Positions 48,545 to 59,390 of a stretch of 64,000 nt of DNA are shown here, one piece after another. The number at the start of each line of letters is the position of its first letter. The stretch's first letter is position 1. The notes under the pieces were generated by a model, which did no database searches, had not been told where the DNA came from, and saw only the letters and a program-made list of their open reading frames with translations. The DNA lies in NCBI GenBank assembly GCA_964019135.1, contig OZ025255.1, positions 21,615,708 through 21,679,707 on the forward strand, written 5' to 3'. Both the position numbers and the translations under genes were made by a program. Origin of the DNA: Arenicola marina (lineage: Eukaryota; Annelida; Polychaeta; Arenicolidae).

Positions 48545-48668
48545 CCTCTGTTTGCAGAGTGGTGTTTCTACTTCTGCCCTCGATCCACTCCTCTATAGAC
48601 TGCGTTATATTTCTGTTGTCGGCTACATCCTCACTCACCCGCCAGGGCAGCGCTGCACTAGTTGATAG
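48545..48668 (+). repeat. Dispersed repeat, partner 38500-38612
   Basis: See the partner entry for shared strings. The two copies are in the same orientation. Confidence 0.7.
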
Positions 48669-48830
48669 GAGTTGATAAACTCACCGCGGACTTCTACAAA
48701 TGAAGGCCGGGGAGCTTGCTTATGCCTAACAACATACAGTATCAGGGGAACAAAGGAAAGAGCCCCCCTCCCCCCTCTCCCGAATTATCGCTATTTCAGC
48801 ACGACACACTGGGTAATTTGCTGCATTAAG

Positions 48831-49445
48831 TTTTTTTTTTCTTTTTTTTGTCAAATCGTTTATTCCGAATCCAAATAGTTGTGGGTACATAGCAGCCATA
48901 CATCTGATATATAAAACATTAGTTCACAGCAGGTATACAGTTAGGTATAATCTGAAGATGTTGTCCAAATACTAATTTACTAAATTGTCGCTAAGTGCTG
49001 TTGCATTCTATATAATATCTCTCTCAAGGTATGTTCTTATATATTAACGATCGATAATGCAGTTCTCTTCTAAGGAAAGGAACAGTTTCACTCCAAGTTC
49101 TTGCTTGCTGTTTGGCGTTGCATACCAGCCATTCCTTATCAACAAAATAGGTCATGAGTGAGATAATAAAACAGGTTGTTGTATTCTTGTCCCCTAATAC
49201 AACATTATGTAAACAAATATCCATCTTTAATACATCGGCAGTACAAGACCATATTTTCTTTGCATGCTTGCATTGGTATAGAAGATGCCAGATATCTTCC
49301 ACGGTTCCGCATATTTGACATAATCGCTGTTTGTTTTCCCCCATTTATGCAAATTTCTATTAGATGGGAGTATTAGGTTTAGTATTTTATATCTAAATTC
49401 TGCAAGTATGCCAGTTTCGTTCATGCAAAATATTGTTTTGATATA
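48831..49445 (-). mobile_element. 5'-truncated L1/Tx1-like LINE with poly(A) tail
   Basis: Minus-strand translation from about 49440 gives GILAEFRYKILNLILPSNRN and, after a one-step frameshift near 49340, LCQICGTVEDIWHLLYQCKH. This is the C-terminal zinc-knuckle domain of L1/Tx1-type ORF2 proteins (C-x2-C-x8-H-x4-C). The frame ends at a TAA/TGA-type stop near 49024. A 3' untranslated part follows, with AATAAA and then an A-rich tail (T-rich at 48831-48849 on the plus strand). Severe 5' truncation with a retained tail is typical of LINE insertion. No target duplication was confirmed. Confidence 0.8.
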
Positions 49446-51436
49446 TAGAAATTATAATGGAGTTTCAAGAACCTTGAAACTGCCCCCGGCCGGTCTGAGC
49501 GAAGGAACGGGGTGCCACCTAGCGAGTGGGACCGTGACACATTTAATGTTAGCCATCCTCTCGTGGCGCAAAGGTCTATGATATTTTGGAAAGAGGAGTA
49601 GACTCAACAGAAGCAGATACAAAAGCACCAAAAAGAAAGATTTAATGAAATGAACTCACATCCACATTTGGCAAAACAGAAAGGCGCAAAAGTACTATAT
49701 GTATATATATATGACCAATTAGTCCACTGTAAAAGAGCATCGAACCCAGTTACTCTTGCTCATTAGTGAATTTGATACGGAATTTTGTTTAATATAGCTG
49801 GGGTGATTTAAAACAATCCTTATCCGTTACGGAATGGGAGAATAAAGTCTTCCAGTTTTAGAGTATGCGAAAGTACAGTTTCTCCATTGAACCATAACCA
49901 TTGGTAGGAATCATATGACGTCATCCGAGTGAGACCCATTGAGGGTGTTTCGCCAACCGTGTCTGGTGCCTGTTGGGACCCTGTTAATATTGGTCCACCA
50001 GTAATCCCTATCTTATATCCAAAGTGAATCCAGGTGGATCCGTATGTGGAAACATGGGGGGAGGGGAGGGTAGTCTTGGGTGGTGAAAGCCCGCTGGCCT
50101 AACTAGGGAATGGAGTGGGGGGGGGGTATATGTATGTATACATAAATTCTTATGCTACCTCGAAGTATATATGTTTTTGTTTTCTTGCATATTTTATTTT
50201 CAACTTTTCGTGCAAAATACACCCGCAGATAATAACAATATCAGTCAAAACTGTAAGGCATTAATTACTGACTCAATATCTGAGCAACGTTCTCTGAGTT
50301 TCGTTACTTTGTATATTTCACTATTTCGCTGCAGATAATATATTATAACTTGATTACTACTTTTTGTACTATTTTGGTTCTCCAATAACAACCAATATTT
50401 ATAGATGAAATATGTTATGCAATAGTCACACAATAAACTGAATGACTGACTTAGTCTGAGTGAACCCAAATATATATTTTGCTTCAATGTTTTCGATATT
50501 TAAAACATCATTACACATATTGGGCTCCTGTTTGTTTCATGTGAACAGGTTAGAACCATATGTCAGATAGCCACTCGAAACACTTTAAATGAAACTCTGC
50601 GATGAAAGGGTCACTAATATCTAAGATTCGATTCCTGTCGAAGCTAGAAAAATCATGGTCAGGCATCTGCAGATAATCCCGCCATCTTCGTCCAGAACTG
50701 GATTAATGAATTTCTAATCAATAGAATAACGATAGAATTTCCTAGTTTTGTAATATCGGTTGCGACTGCAAGTCCTGTGTGAGAGATAATACGCTATTTA
50801 ATGCTTTCATCAATGGTTTGAGTGCTTCCTTGTGTACCTGTGCGTCGACTGTATAGTGGTCCTATTTATCCGACAAGATACTAAACAATCCTGTTCCTTA
50901 AAGCACCCATCCCGCGAAAGGACATCCTTAACAAAATTGATACCTGGTGATATCCATCGTTTGCTTGGTAAACAGCGTTTCCTCTTACGACTAGGTTTCC
51001 TAGTATCTTCATATGTTAAAAACCGGTTTCCCTACAAAACCGAATTTCTTAACATTTCCATATTAGTTGGCTTAATATGATTCTTTGCCCTATTATACGC
51101 CATGCTTATAAAACGTCGGAACATGATTCAGATAGGGGAACTCTTCGTTGTGGAGGTTTATATCACTGAGCAACAGTGTGGGGTATACGGTCAGGTATCT
51201 GTTTGGAAAACGCGCCCGGTCACAGATCGCCAGTTGCCTTGAAATCTATGATGCCTTAAAGTTTTCAACTTAGTGGCAAACGTCATCAGTTTGTGTGCTT
51301 CGCGATGCTTTGTTATAAGTAGCATTGCCGCGACAGAGTTCTGTGGTGTCCCGGGATAGACACGTTTGCCATATCACAGCCGAGACAGCGATGTTTATTA
51401 GGTTTCTGAATTATAGAATGAAACAATCGAGTTTTC
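49446..51436. other. Intergenic, no gene recognised
   Basis: AT-rich with short G-runs near 50117. No gene was recognised. Confidence 0.4.
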
Positions 51437-51515
51437 TGCACATTGTGATATATATGTCACCTGGGCTTAGTTTTGGCGGGAAGGATCTTGATATGCGACT
51501 TTTATATCCGGAAAT
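51437..51515 (+). repeat. ~75-bp duplicated segment, partner 61432-61510
   Basis: Both read AAACAATCGAGTTTTCTGCA, TTGTGATATATATGT, CCTGGGCTTAG and TTTGGCGGGAA with few changes. Origin unknown. Confidence 0.85.
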
Positions 51516-51730
51516 CTTGATTGCACATCGACCATTTCAAGATCTCCTTTGGCTTTCGGTCCATTCCGTGTGCGCCTGTTTACTCGATCAGGGTATTAGC
51601 CAGAGACCCGCCTGCCCGCCGGATGGGAGGGCAGTTTTAATTTTAGCGGGCAGATTTTCAGTTTGGCGGGCACTGTTTACCCGCCCGAAAAATGGTCTTT
51701 TGGTCAGGAGGTTTAGAAGCTAATCATGAC

Positions 51731-51970
51731 CAGGGGCGGATCTAGGGGGGGGGGGGTTAGGCGGGTTGCACCCCCCCCCCCCCCTTGGGAACCAGAACAT
51801 ACAACATACATGTTAAAGTCCCAAGTGGTCAGAGAGCAACCCCCCCCCTTGGGAAACTGAACATACACTGTTAAAGTCGGGTTCTCTAAGCCCTCCCCCC
51901 ACCGGTCGCCAGTTTTCAGAGTACAGAGCAACCCCCCCCCCCCCTTGGCAAATTCCTAGATCCGCCCCTG
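51731..51970. mobile_element. MITE with perfect 16-bp terminal inverted repeats
   Basis: Left end CAGGGGCGGATCTAGG and right end CCTAGATCCGCCCCTG are exact inverted copies. The flanking ATGAC at 51726-51730 and 51971-51975 is a 5-bp target duplication. The interior carries three C-runs, each followed by CTTGG. There is no coding capacity. It abuts the LINE fragment at 51976-52182. Confidence 0.9.
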
Positions 51971-51975
51971 ATGAC

Positions 51976-52182
51976 GCATTAACACTTTCTTCTACCAACC
52001 ACAATGCTGGCTGGCAAAAAACAATTCTTGCTAAGACCCTGTACTCGATCCACCCCTTTCCAAACAAAAGTGAAAAACATCACCTCAATTGCCTTGCTTA
52101 TATCTTTTGAGCCTCCTAGGACTGTCGTTGGATAGGTTATCACTGGTAGAGCTAGAGTCTTCACAATATTAATCCTCCCTAA
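51976..52182 (-). pseudogene. L1/Tx1-like LINE fragment (post-RT region)
   Basis: The minus strand reads GRINIVKTLALPVITYPTTV and then FFTFVWKGVDRVQ. This is the same conserved region of L1/Tx1-like ORF2 as at 27308-27590 (kI..vKtLalp.l.Y; F.f.WkG.d.v). The piece is cut at its downstream end by the MITE at 51731-51970. Confidence 0.7.
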
Positions 52183-52574
52183 TTAATATGCCAATTCGTA
52201 ATTCCTTGCTTCAGGTTGATAGGTTTTCCTCGGGATTGACCCCTCACCCCACCTTCGCCTCCATTCCTCCACGCCACCGACGCTGCTCCTGCCCCTCCCC
52301 CCCCCCCCCCCCACCAACCCTCTTCTCCCACACACCTGGCCATAGTCATGCGTGTTTCTCTAGCCTAAGGGCGTGTTCGATTTACCTGAAACCGGCGGGA
52401 AACCGAACTCGTTGTTTGAAACCGGTTTCAACGGTTTTCCCACATAAAAGCGAACGCATGGTTCAATTTGTTTACAGTTTCAGCATGTATTTTGGCAATG
52501 ACCATGTGCTTATGAAGTTATGCCAGCATAAATATGCCGTCTGTTTCATTTTCTGCCCTAGATTGGACTGTCCG

Positions 52575-52718
52575 TGGACAAATTAGTGTCATACTTTTGT
52601 CTTCGCCCCGCTCTGGCCATATCTGTGAGGTCGCAGTATAAATTTCCCATGTTTTTCGCAAACAGTAGGGGGTTACCCGCCGGAGTCTTGAATAAACAAC
52701 CAACCAACCAGCTAGGAG
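52575..52718 (+). mobile_element. 5'-truncated SINE fragment
   Basis: This is the reverse orientation of the body and tail of the SINEs at 38074 and 47555: CTCTGGCCATATCTGTGAGG, CGCAGTATAAA, GGGGGTTACCCGCC and an AACAACCAACCAACC tail. The tRNA-like head is missing. Confidence 0.7.
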
Positions 52719-54255
52719 AGTCACGTCACGTCACGAAAGAAAAGAAAAGAAAGAAAGCCCCCCTTTCAGACAGGGCCGCCTTGAGTCAATATTCTATACA
52801 CCAATATGGCTTCCTGGTTAACTGCGGGGTGGATGCGGGGAAGTGGGGGGCACATCCTCACGTTACGGGATTGCGTATCTTCTATACGCTCGAGCGCCCC
52901 GGGTGCAGACTGTACCTCAAGACTGGTGGGCGACCAGGTAGTTTACCAGCTTACTATGGTCTGGCCGGCTTCATGAACCACTCCACACTCCCGCACTTGA
53001 CTAGGTGAAGAGACGCCACGTGCACGTTTCACATTAGGCTCCAAACCAGTTTCTTGCCGATATCAGGTAAGATTATTACATTGTTATACCTTATGGCGTT
53101 ATTAGTGCAACAATGATATATCCTTGTTACTAAAATTTGTCGCCTGGAACCTGCACAAAAACTGTGCAATCAAACAGTGGAATACACACAAATCTGTGAC
53201 GTCGTGCACATAGCTTCCAACTGAAAAAAATCTTTTTTGCTTTTTGTCATATTTACCATTCCATGTAAAGTGTTGCAGCTCTGTTAAATGTGAATACTAA
53301 ACTTTCATCGTAGCATGTTATGGGGGTCGGAACACAATCTAAGTTCAGAGAACATGGACCTAAAGATGGGAGCTCTCAGATCAGACTTCAAAAAAATCAA
53401 AGATCAGAGTTCATGTAATTCCAGGATGAACGTCATCCACAAATATTATGTATCGGCATCGGAGGAATTATCCTTTGCTTAAAGTTTCATATCGAGCTGT
53501 TTTGCTATTGATCAAAAGTTCCCTACGCGAGATAACTTCCAGTTATAACGTAGGGCGGTGCCACTTGCTCCGGCAAAATGGCGCTGCTCGACATTGATGG
53601 GGTCTGGTGCGGCATGAAGTATGTTGCAAAAGTTGGCCACATAAAATACGATAGGGCGCAAATTTCTTCATAATATCGCCGGACCCCTCAATTCAGAAAA
53701 TGTTAAAGTGACTATTACAACAAAAAGTAAACATTCATTGTGATCCAAATCTGGCGGAGAAAAAACGTGTGTGCAGTGACGTTGATGTGCTGTTGACGTA
53801 ACACGCATGAAGTAATCTCCGCCAGGGCGAGCGCCAACGACTAACTTTCCGGAAGTCACTGGTACCAACCATATATCTACTAGACGTTATTGGCCAGGAA
53901 CCAGGCACAATCCATATGGCGACAAAGCGACCCGGGTTGAGTTGCGGAGCACGCTCGACCGCCGCGAACATTTTTGGTCACTCGGAGCTCGCTATGCAAC
54001 GACATTGGTCACATCGAACTATTTCCATTTGTTGCGGGATATCCACTAAATAAATGTCTTTACTTTGGAAACAGCAGCACAATCTAAATAGTGTAAATAT
54101 TGATAAATAAAAGATAACTATAAAGCATCGATATTTACGGGTTATCCCCACTTATTTGAGAAGAATTGTCGTCCAGAGTTTAATATTATCATGCGGGGCT
54201 GCTCTTGATCGCGGCGAACCATACCCCACTTCCGGTTCAAAATTGTACGCGTCCT
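52719..54255. other. Intergenic, no gene recognised
   Basis: No coding exon was recognised. C/G-rich short runs are present near 52756 and 52844. Confidence 0.4.
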
Positions 54256-54287
54256 TGACCAATCCGCCAAGTTCAAATCCTTATTAG

Positions 54288-54494
54288 TCGTTGCCGATGG
54301 CGTGCGCACGCGATCGACACCCATGTGCAACGCACCCCAGGTCCAGGGTTTACCGAATCGGAAAAGAAAATAATAAAAAAGGCGGCAGCACGAACACGGA
54401 TAACCATAAAAGGGGAATATGATGCATGGAATGAATTGAAGAAGAAAGAAAATTTGAAGGATGACGAAAGAGTGGCAGGCTTCCTCTTGGAATG
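54288..54494 (+). CDS. Candidate exon of an unrecognised plus-strand gene
   Basis: The plus frame is open from 54259 to a strong donor (TG|GTAAGT) at 54494/54495, leaving phase 2. It encodes FTESEKKIIKKAAA, then EYDAWNELKKKENLKDDERV and AGFLLEW: a charged helical segment of the 'W..Lk...nLk.d..vA.fLL' type. I recall this type from uncharacterised invertebrate proteins but cannot name the family. The left boundary is uncertain; a TTATTAG acceptor at 54281-54287 is one option. The last exon could be that at 55696-55953, in which case at least one intermediate exon is missing, because the phases do not match. Confidence 0.4.
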
Positions 54495-54599
54495 GTAAGT
54501 TACGCATATTTTGACCGGTTTTAATGTTTGTTTACATTCTCACTGTCGATCGCTGAACCAGGCTTGGCTCACTCTAACTGTCTAAGCCTAAGGAGTCTA

Positions 54600-54740
54600 T
54601 ATACAGAACGGCCGTACTGCCAGAACGGCCGTATGGTCTCCCAACCATTTACTATGGGTGGGGGTGGAGGAGGTGGGGGGGGGAGCTTCGAATTGGAACC
54701 CTCTGAGCCCAGAAAGGCATGACTTGTAAATGTCTATAAA
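54600..54740 (+). repeat. Dispersed repeat, inverted copy 58136-58300
   Basis: Shared strings in order are ACAGAACGGCCGTACTG, a second GAACGGCC, ACTATGGGTGGGGGTGGAGG and GACTTGTAAATGTCTATAAA; the partner has them on the opposite strand. A third, plus-strand relative covers only the first half at about 57865-57960. Confidence 0.75.
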
Positions 54741-54743
54741 ATC

Positions 54744-54779
54744 TAGCCTGAAAGTTCAGACGTCTGAACTTTCAGGCTA
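54744..54779. repeat. 36-bp perfect palindrome with 9-bp flanking direct repeats
   Basis: The left half is TAGCCTGAAAGTTCAGAC and the right half its exact reverse complement, with no spacer. ATAAAATCT occurs at 54736-54744 and again at 54781-54789, so the palindrome sits inside a short direct repeat that looks like a target duplication. On single-stranded DNA or RNA it would fold into a long hairpin. Confidence 0.95.
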
Positions 54780-55695
54780 CATAAAATCTTGCTTTGAACA
54801 ATTGTCTTTTGCTGGTTGAGTTTGTATTGAAGTATGTGAAACATGTGTAGAAGTTATAAAAGCTTTTTTAATGGATTTATATTAGAGTTAACATTTAAAC
54901 AGAAACTTTAGGCTTCAGACCACATGTGACCAAGTGAGTGGCGTAGTTAATATGGGTTAGTAGCGTTTAGGAGAGAGGTGGCAGTGCGTATATAGGAAGT
55001 GGAGATTGACCGTGACCATTGTGTGGGGCTTTTGCCTTGGCGGTTGGTCATGACAACACTATATATTTTTCTAGGCAGTGGATAATTGACCGACCGGCGG
55101 TACAGGCTACCGATGGCAGGGGGACTATTTTGCTTGCACTCACTGCTGATTACCTGTTATGCATAACCATTAACTTGCGTGTTAAGTTACTTTACCAGCA
55201 ACCGGTTAAATTTTTTTATTTTTTATATATGTATATTTTTGGTCAGTATATGTGAAAGTCTAATTGTTTTACTGTAAATATTCGGAAGAGCCAGAGAAGA
55301 ATTATTTGTAAGTATCAGAAAGAAATCAGTAAGAAATTGCCAAACCTGCTACAAAGCAAGTCGCAGGAAAATATCTACTGTGTGTTAAAAATATGTTATG
55401 CCCTGCCCTGCTTCACTATGGAAGATATTATGTTATTATGTAAGTTATTATGTTCTTTACAATTGTTGCATTGTTGTATATACGACCTTCATATTAGGGT
55501 TTAATATGATAATGTTGCCGGTAGATCGGGCATATGAAAGTAAAAAACATTATTAAAAAGCTCCTAATTTCGAGTAAAAAGTATGCCGTTAGTCAGAGAC
55601 GTTGTTTTATACAATACGACGGTAATGGTATCTATCACAAACCGAAAAGAGCCAAACAATACATGAACTTAGTATATGCACTCTTTTATTTACAG

Positions 55696-55953
55696 GTTCC
55701 ACAGAACGTACAACAAAAAACCAAAACTTGGACGGTCACACCCCAACTGACGGCAAAGTCCTTTGTGCACATCAGGGAGTTGAAGTCGCAAATTGTCCAA
55801 GCCTGCCTGGATGACGTGCGTCCGATGACTCGTCCAATTGCTCTGCGTCCGGACGATCCGCGTCGGATCAGCAAGACCCTATCTCATGAGCCACCGCCAC
55901 CCACCAGTCAACTTGTCGAGCAGCGGAAATCACGCTTCAAAAGCGCTGACTAG
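55696..55953 (+). CDS. Candidate terminal exon of an unrecognised plus-strand gene
   Basis: A good acceptor (CTCTTTTATTTACAG) at 55681-55695 is followed by an open frame ending in TAG at 55951-55953. The 85-residue stretch has a coding-like composition: a KTKTWTVTPQLTAKSFVHIR segment, a predicted helix RELKSQIVQACLDD, then a Pro/Arg-rich tail (RPIALRPDDPRR; PPPPTSQ). The frame also stays open upstream of the acceptor to 55534, but that part looks like intron. The stop lies only 22 bp from the stop of the convergent ballast-domain gene. Function unknown. Confidence 0.45.
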   Translation, partial: VPQNVQQKTKTWTVTPQLTAKSFVHIRELKSQIVQACLDDVRPMTRPIALRPDDPRRISKTLSHEPPPPTSQLVEQRKSRFKSAD

Positions 55954-55975
55954 ATCAGTCGCTGTTCAACCATGC

Positions 55976-57087
55976 CTACACTAGGCGGTGTAGCACGAAC
56001 CCAGTGTACTGTCCATGTTCATCAGGATACTTTGCGCGTATCCTCGTCACGCAGCAGCTGGGGATGACACGACGGATGCCCTGTCCCAAACGGCCATGCT
56101 GCCAGAGGATATACTGACCATAAGCACCTAGCCTCATCGCGCGGTTGTCTCCTGCGATGGGGAAGGCCAGCATGTCCGCCCGATATTGCTGGCCCATGTG
56201 GATTGAGGAGCCATCCGGGATGTAGTATTCCATTTCCTGCACGATAAAAAAAACGAACTGATGTATTGATCAGGATCTCTGTATCTGGATACTTCTATAT
56301 GTGTGACGCCAATGTGCCGAACAAATTACATCCTTCAGATTTAGAGACACTTACCGGCAAACGAGATATGCAAAGGTCCGGAGTCTTGCCGCAGCACAGC
56401 CGTTCTAGGTCGGTGGCCATGTCGACGCACCGGTCACAAGTACACCAAGAAGGCCTATTCGGCGGGCCAGATCCACCTGGCTCCCCGGAAGCAGCCTGCG
56501 AAGTCTGATACGCAGGTTTCCACAGCTCCAGTATGTCGAACACCATACCGGGATATCGGTCGACACATTCATCCACTAAATTTTTCAATTGTTGGACAGT
56601 CAGTCGATCAACGGCATTCTGCAATAAATGTATTGTCAGTTATGAATAATGCGCTATTATTCAAAGGATTGCAGTTCACTTCTATCGCCCTTTATGTGTA
56701 TCAGTTTTAGCCGAAGGGGCGTACAGCATTGTTACGATGCCAAGTGTCGAGATGACTATCGCTGCCATGGAACAGCAACAACTCGCTATGAGATTGTCTT
56801 TATGTGGAAGCCACTTCATTAGCCCATTAATGAGTATTTATCAATAAATTCATGAAAACTACAACAATATTGACCTTGATTGATTGCTTTCGTTCCACTC
56901 GCAAAGCCTCCAAGCTCTCGGTGTCAGTCGCCAACAGTCTTCCTCTCCGCGCGCCTCGTCCTCTTTGCCTCACACCTGCACCTCTCGCCCCTCTTCCGCG
57001 TCCTGCTGCTCCTCCTCGGGTTCTCACTCGCCCACGTCCTCTCCCTCTCGCCAAACCTCGTATCGCTGTTTCACCGACTGATGATCG
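55976..57087 (-). CDS. P2X7 'ballast' (C-terminal intracellular) domain protein, three exons seen
   Basis: Exons on the minus strand are 57087-56875, 56618-56355 and 56236-55976 (TAG stop), with phase 0 between them. Donors are GTCAAT and GTAAGT; acceptors are TTTATTGCAG and TATCGTGCAG. The first visible exon is an Arg/Gly-rich region of about 50 residues. The second carries [11 protein letters not shown] and [13 protein letters not shown], the third [23 protein letters not shown] and GQYTGF. These are the hallmark Cys/Trp motifs of the cytoplasmic domain at the C-terminus of vertebrate P2X7. No membrane segment or channel part is present, as in the many stand-alone invertebrate proteins with this domain, whose role is unknown. 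No ATG precedes the Arg/Gly region, so a 5' exon is missing; an ATTTCGTTTAG acceptor at 57088 supports that. Confidence 0.87.
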
Positions 57088-57860
57088 CTAAACGAAATAG
57101 ACAAAATAGATCATTAATCAAAGAAACATTACCGATACACTGCATTGTATATTTCACAGTTTTAGCCATTTTATAGTCCGTAAAGAATTCCACATAAACG
57201 GACATGTAAGGTTACAGTTTCGAAGTTAGTTAAAACACATATTAATAAATAACACCAAGTGCCCTTTACAAGTGTTACTTATACACAGACAGAAGAAATA
57301 TATCAAAGGAAATGATGAGTTCCAGAACAATACTTCCCACAGTCGGTAAAGGAGGTGTCAACAAGTGTAGCAGCATATGATATAAAGCCAATTACAACCG
57401 AAAATGGACCCTTTATCATTTTTTGCAATTGTTTTATCTTCAATATCACATGTATTAGTTTTTTAGGGTTTTAGTATTGACTGCAGAGTTATTTATAATG
57501 AACAAAACCAGTATGGCACGATATAGCCTTACAGGCTGAAAGTGCCGCTAAGCCATAATCAAATCAAATCAAATCAACCGAAAATGCACTGGCCCGGGTA
57601 GTGGGGTTGTTGGGGGGGGGGGGGGGGTCATTTAAAAAGAAATTTAGAACTTTTTTTATAATTTATTGAATTTGGAGCAGTGATTACTTGGGTACCAGAT
57701 ATCTGCAGTTTGGAATAAATAAATGAACCGTTTTGAGAAATTGATGCAAGATATTGACTGCAAACGGGTCACACATAAAACAATTGCACACTTTATGAGA
57801 CTGCAGACTGTGATACCATTATTGAACATAAATATAGGAAGTGGGGGGGGGATGTATGGA
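57088..57860. other. Upstream flank or 5' intron of the ballast-domain gene
   Basis: AT-rich, with a G-run at about 57612-57628. If the first exon is that near 59022-58965, this is intron. Confidence 0.4.
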
Positions 57861-58135
57861 CAGAATGGCTGTACTACCACAATGGCCATACTACCAGAAC
57901 GGCATATGGGTTTGGGTGGGTGGGGTAGTGGTCCATGTGGGTGTGTGTATGGGTGGACGGAGGAGGAGTGTGTAAAGCTAGCAGCCGGGTTGACTGGCTG
58001 GCCATATGCATGCTGTGCAGTGGTTATATGGAGGCAGGGGATGCTCACACCAGGGTGAGGTGTCAAAATGGACTAATTGGCATTCTTTGATAACAACTCA
58101 ACCCGAAAGAAAACTATGATCCAAGGATTTTCAAT

Positions 58136-58300
58136 GCAATAGTTTATAGACATTTACAAGTCATGTGTTTCTGGTATATGAAGATTCCACATCAACGCTC
58201 TCAGCCTCCACCACCTCCTCCCCCAACCCATACTAAGGGGTCGGGGAGAGCATAGGCCGTTTTTTTAGTACAGCCGTACTGTCTGTAGACCGGGGGGGGG
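58136..58300 (-). repeat. Dispersed repeat, inverted partner of 54600-54740
   Basis: The minus strand reads GTACGGCTGTACT, AGTATGGGTTGGGGGAGGAG and GACTTGTAAATGTCTATAAA in the same order as the plus strand at 54600-54740. The two copies bracket the convergent gene pair in inverted orientation. Confidence 0.75.
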
Positions 58301-58309
58301 GAAGGGCAA

Positions 58310-58620
58310 AGGTTTATTCTACTCCTCTGAAATAGGCTTCTCATTTCACTGTGAATTGGGGAAATAATTCTTTGTGCACTAAGAATGGAATATTATACAA
58401 TCTTCATGAGGAAGGATTTTTATTAAATGTGAACTGAAAATTGTAAATAACCGTGAATTGGAAAGTCACTAATTTATATCACATTTCCCCTCCTTTCAGT
58501 GTATATGCAAGGAGCTTTCTAAATAACTGATTGTGACCTGGGAATAAAAAAAATCATTTTTCTTGATTTGGGAATATAACCCCCCCCCCCCCCCTTCCCC
58601 AATCCCAATTAGATAAACTT
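58310..58620 (+). repeat. Poly-C-ended repeat family, copy 2
   Basis: Contains TCATTTCACTGTGAATTGGG, GTGAACTG, CCGTGAATTGG, GTATATGCAAGGAG and GTGACCTGGGAATA, ending in a C-run at about 58580-58594. It matches 62430-62740 in order and 19135-19500 in inverse. Confidence 0.75.
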
Positions 58621-58959
58621 GCTAAATAGTCTTATTCTTAGTTTAAAATTGTTTATTCCAATGCTGGATCTCATGGGATTACAGCAGTTCCTGCTGACGT
58701 GAAGGTCTAATGTGTAAAATAAGGCATGTATCCTGACAATTGTATTACTATTGCACACCCGCGACAAACGGCCCTATGACTGTCTATGACCGCTCCGGGC
58801 TGGTGTCTGCGCCTGTCAGCACAACAGCTTCGAGTTTTGAGATTGCAAACAGCAAGATATAATCCTACTGCAAAAGTTGACAACAGTTGCAACCTAATTG
58901 GTTTAATTGGACATAAATAACTACACATCATACACATCTCAGAATCCGATTCTTCTTCT

Positions 58960-59022
58960 TCTGTGACTGTCTTCCGCTGGCAAGGTTGTGTCCGGCTCGT
59001 AATCACTCGATGTATATGCCAT
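58960..59022 (-). CDS. Possible first exon of the ballast-domain gene
   Basis: A minus-strand ATG at 59022-59020 lies in strong context (AGCATGG) and opens a short Ser/Asp/Glu-rich frame, MAYTSSDYEPD. Acidic, serine-rich starts are common in stand-alone ballast-domain proteins. A phase-1 exon end (GACA|GTCACA) would match the alternative acceptor CATCAG at 57074-57079, but the donor is weak. This is a suggestion only; transcript evidence is needed to accept it. Confidence 0.25.
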
Positions 59023-59390
59023 GCTTGAAGAAAAATTCGCGACTGGCAGCGCCTCCTTCACGCAGAGTGTTATACAGTGCAGTTCTGGGCCGTAACGCCA
59101 GGGGGCATCGCGAGATTGCCGGCCTGCCTGGTGCCGTGCATGCGAGCGGCCAGGCACCAGCCAATGTTTACAAATTTGTTGAAACAGTACCTTTAACAAT
59201 CTGTCCCAAAACCTTACCCTAGTTGCTGGAGTGCGTGTTGGCGCGCGCTGGAGTCTGCCAGTTATGAATTACCAGTTATGGTCTGCCATTTATGGAGAGA
59301 GCCGCGGCGTATGCCAGTTACTGTCGGTCTGCCACTTATGCTGGGGAGCGAGGGGGGGGGGCGCTATATTATGCATGAGTAATAATGTTC

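Noticed and set aside
54142..54507. Minus-strand Cys/Phe-rich frame
   Set aside because: It is antisense to a plus-strand exon candidate with a strong donor and has no ATG-led domain or motif.
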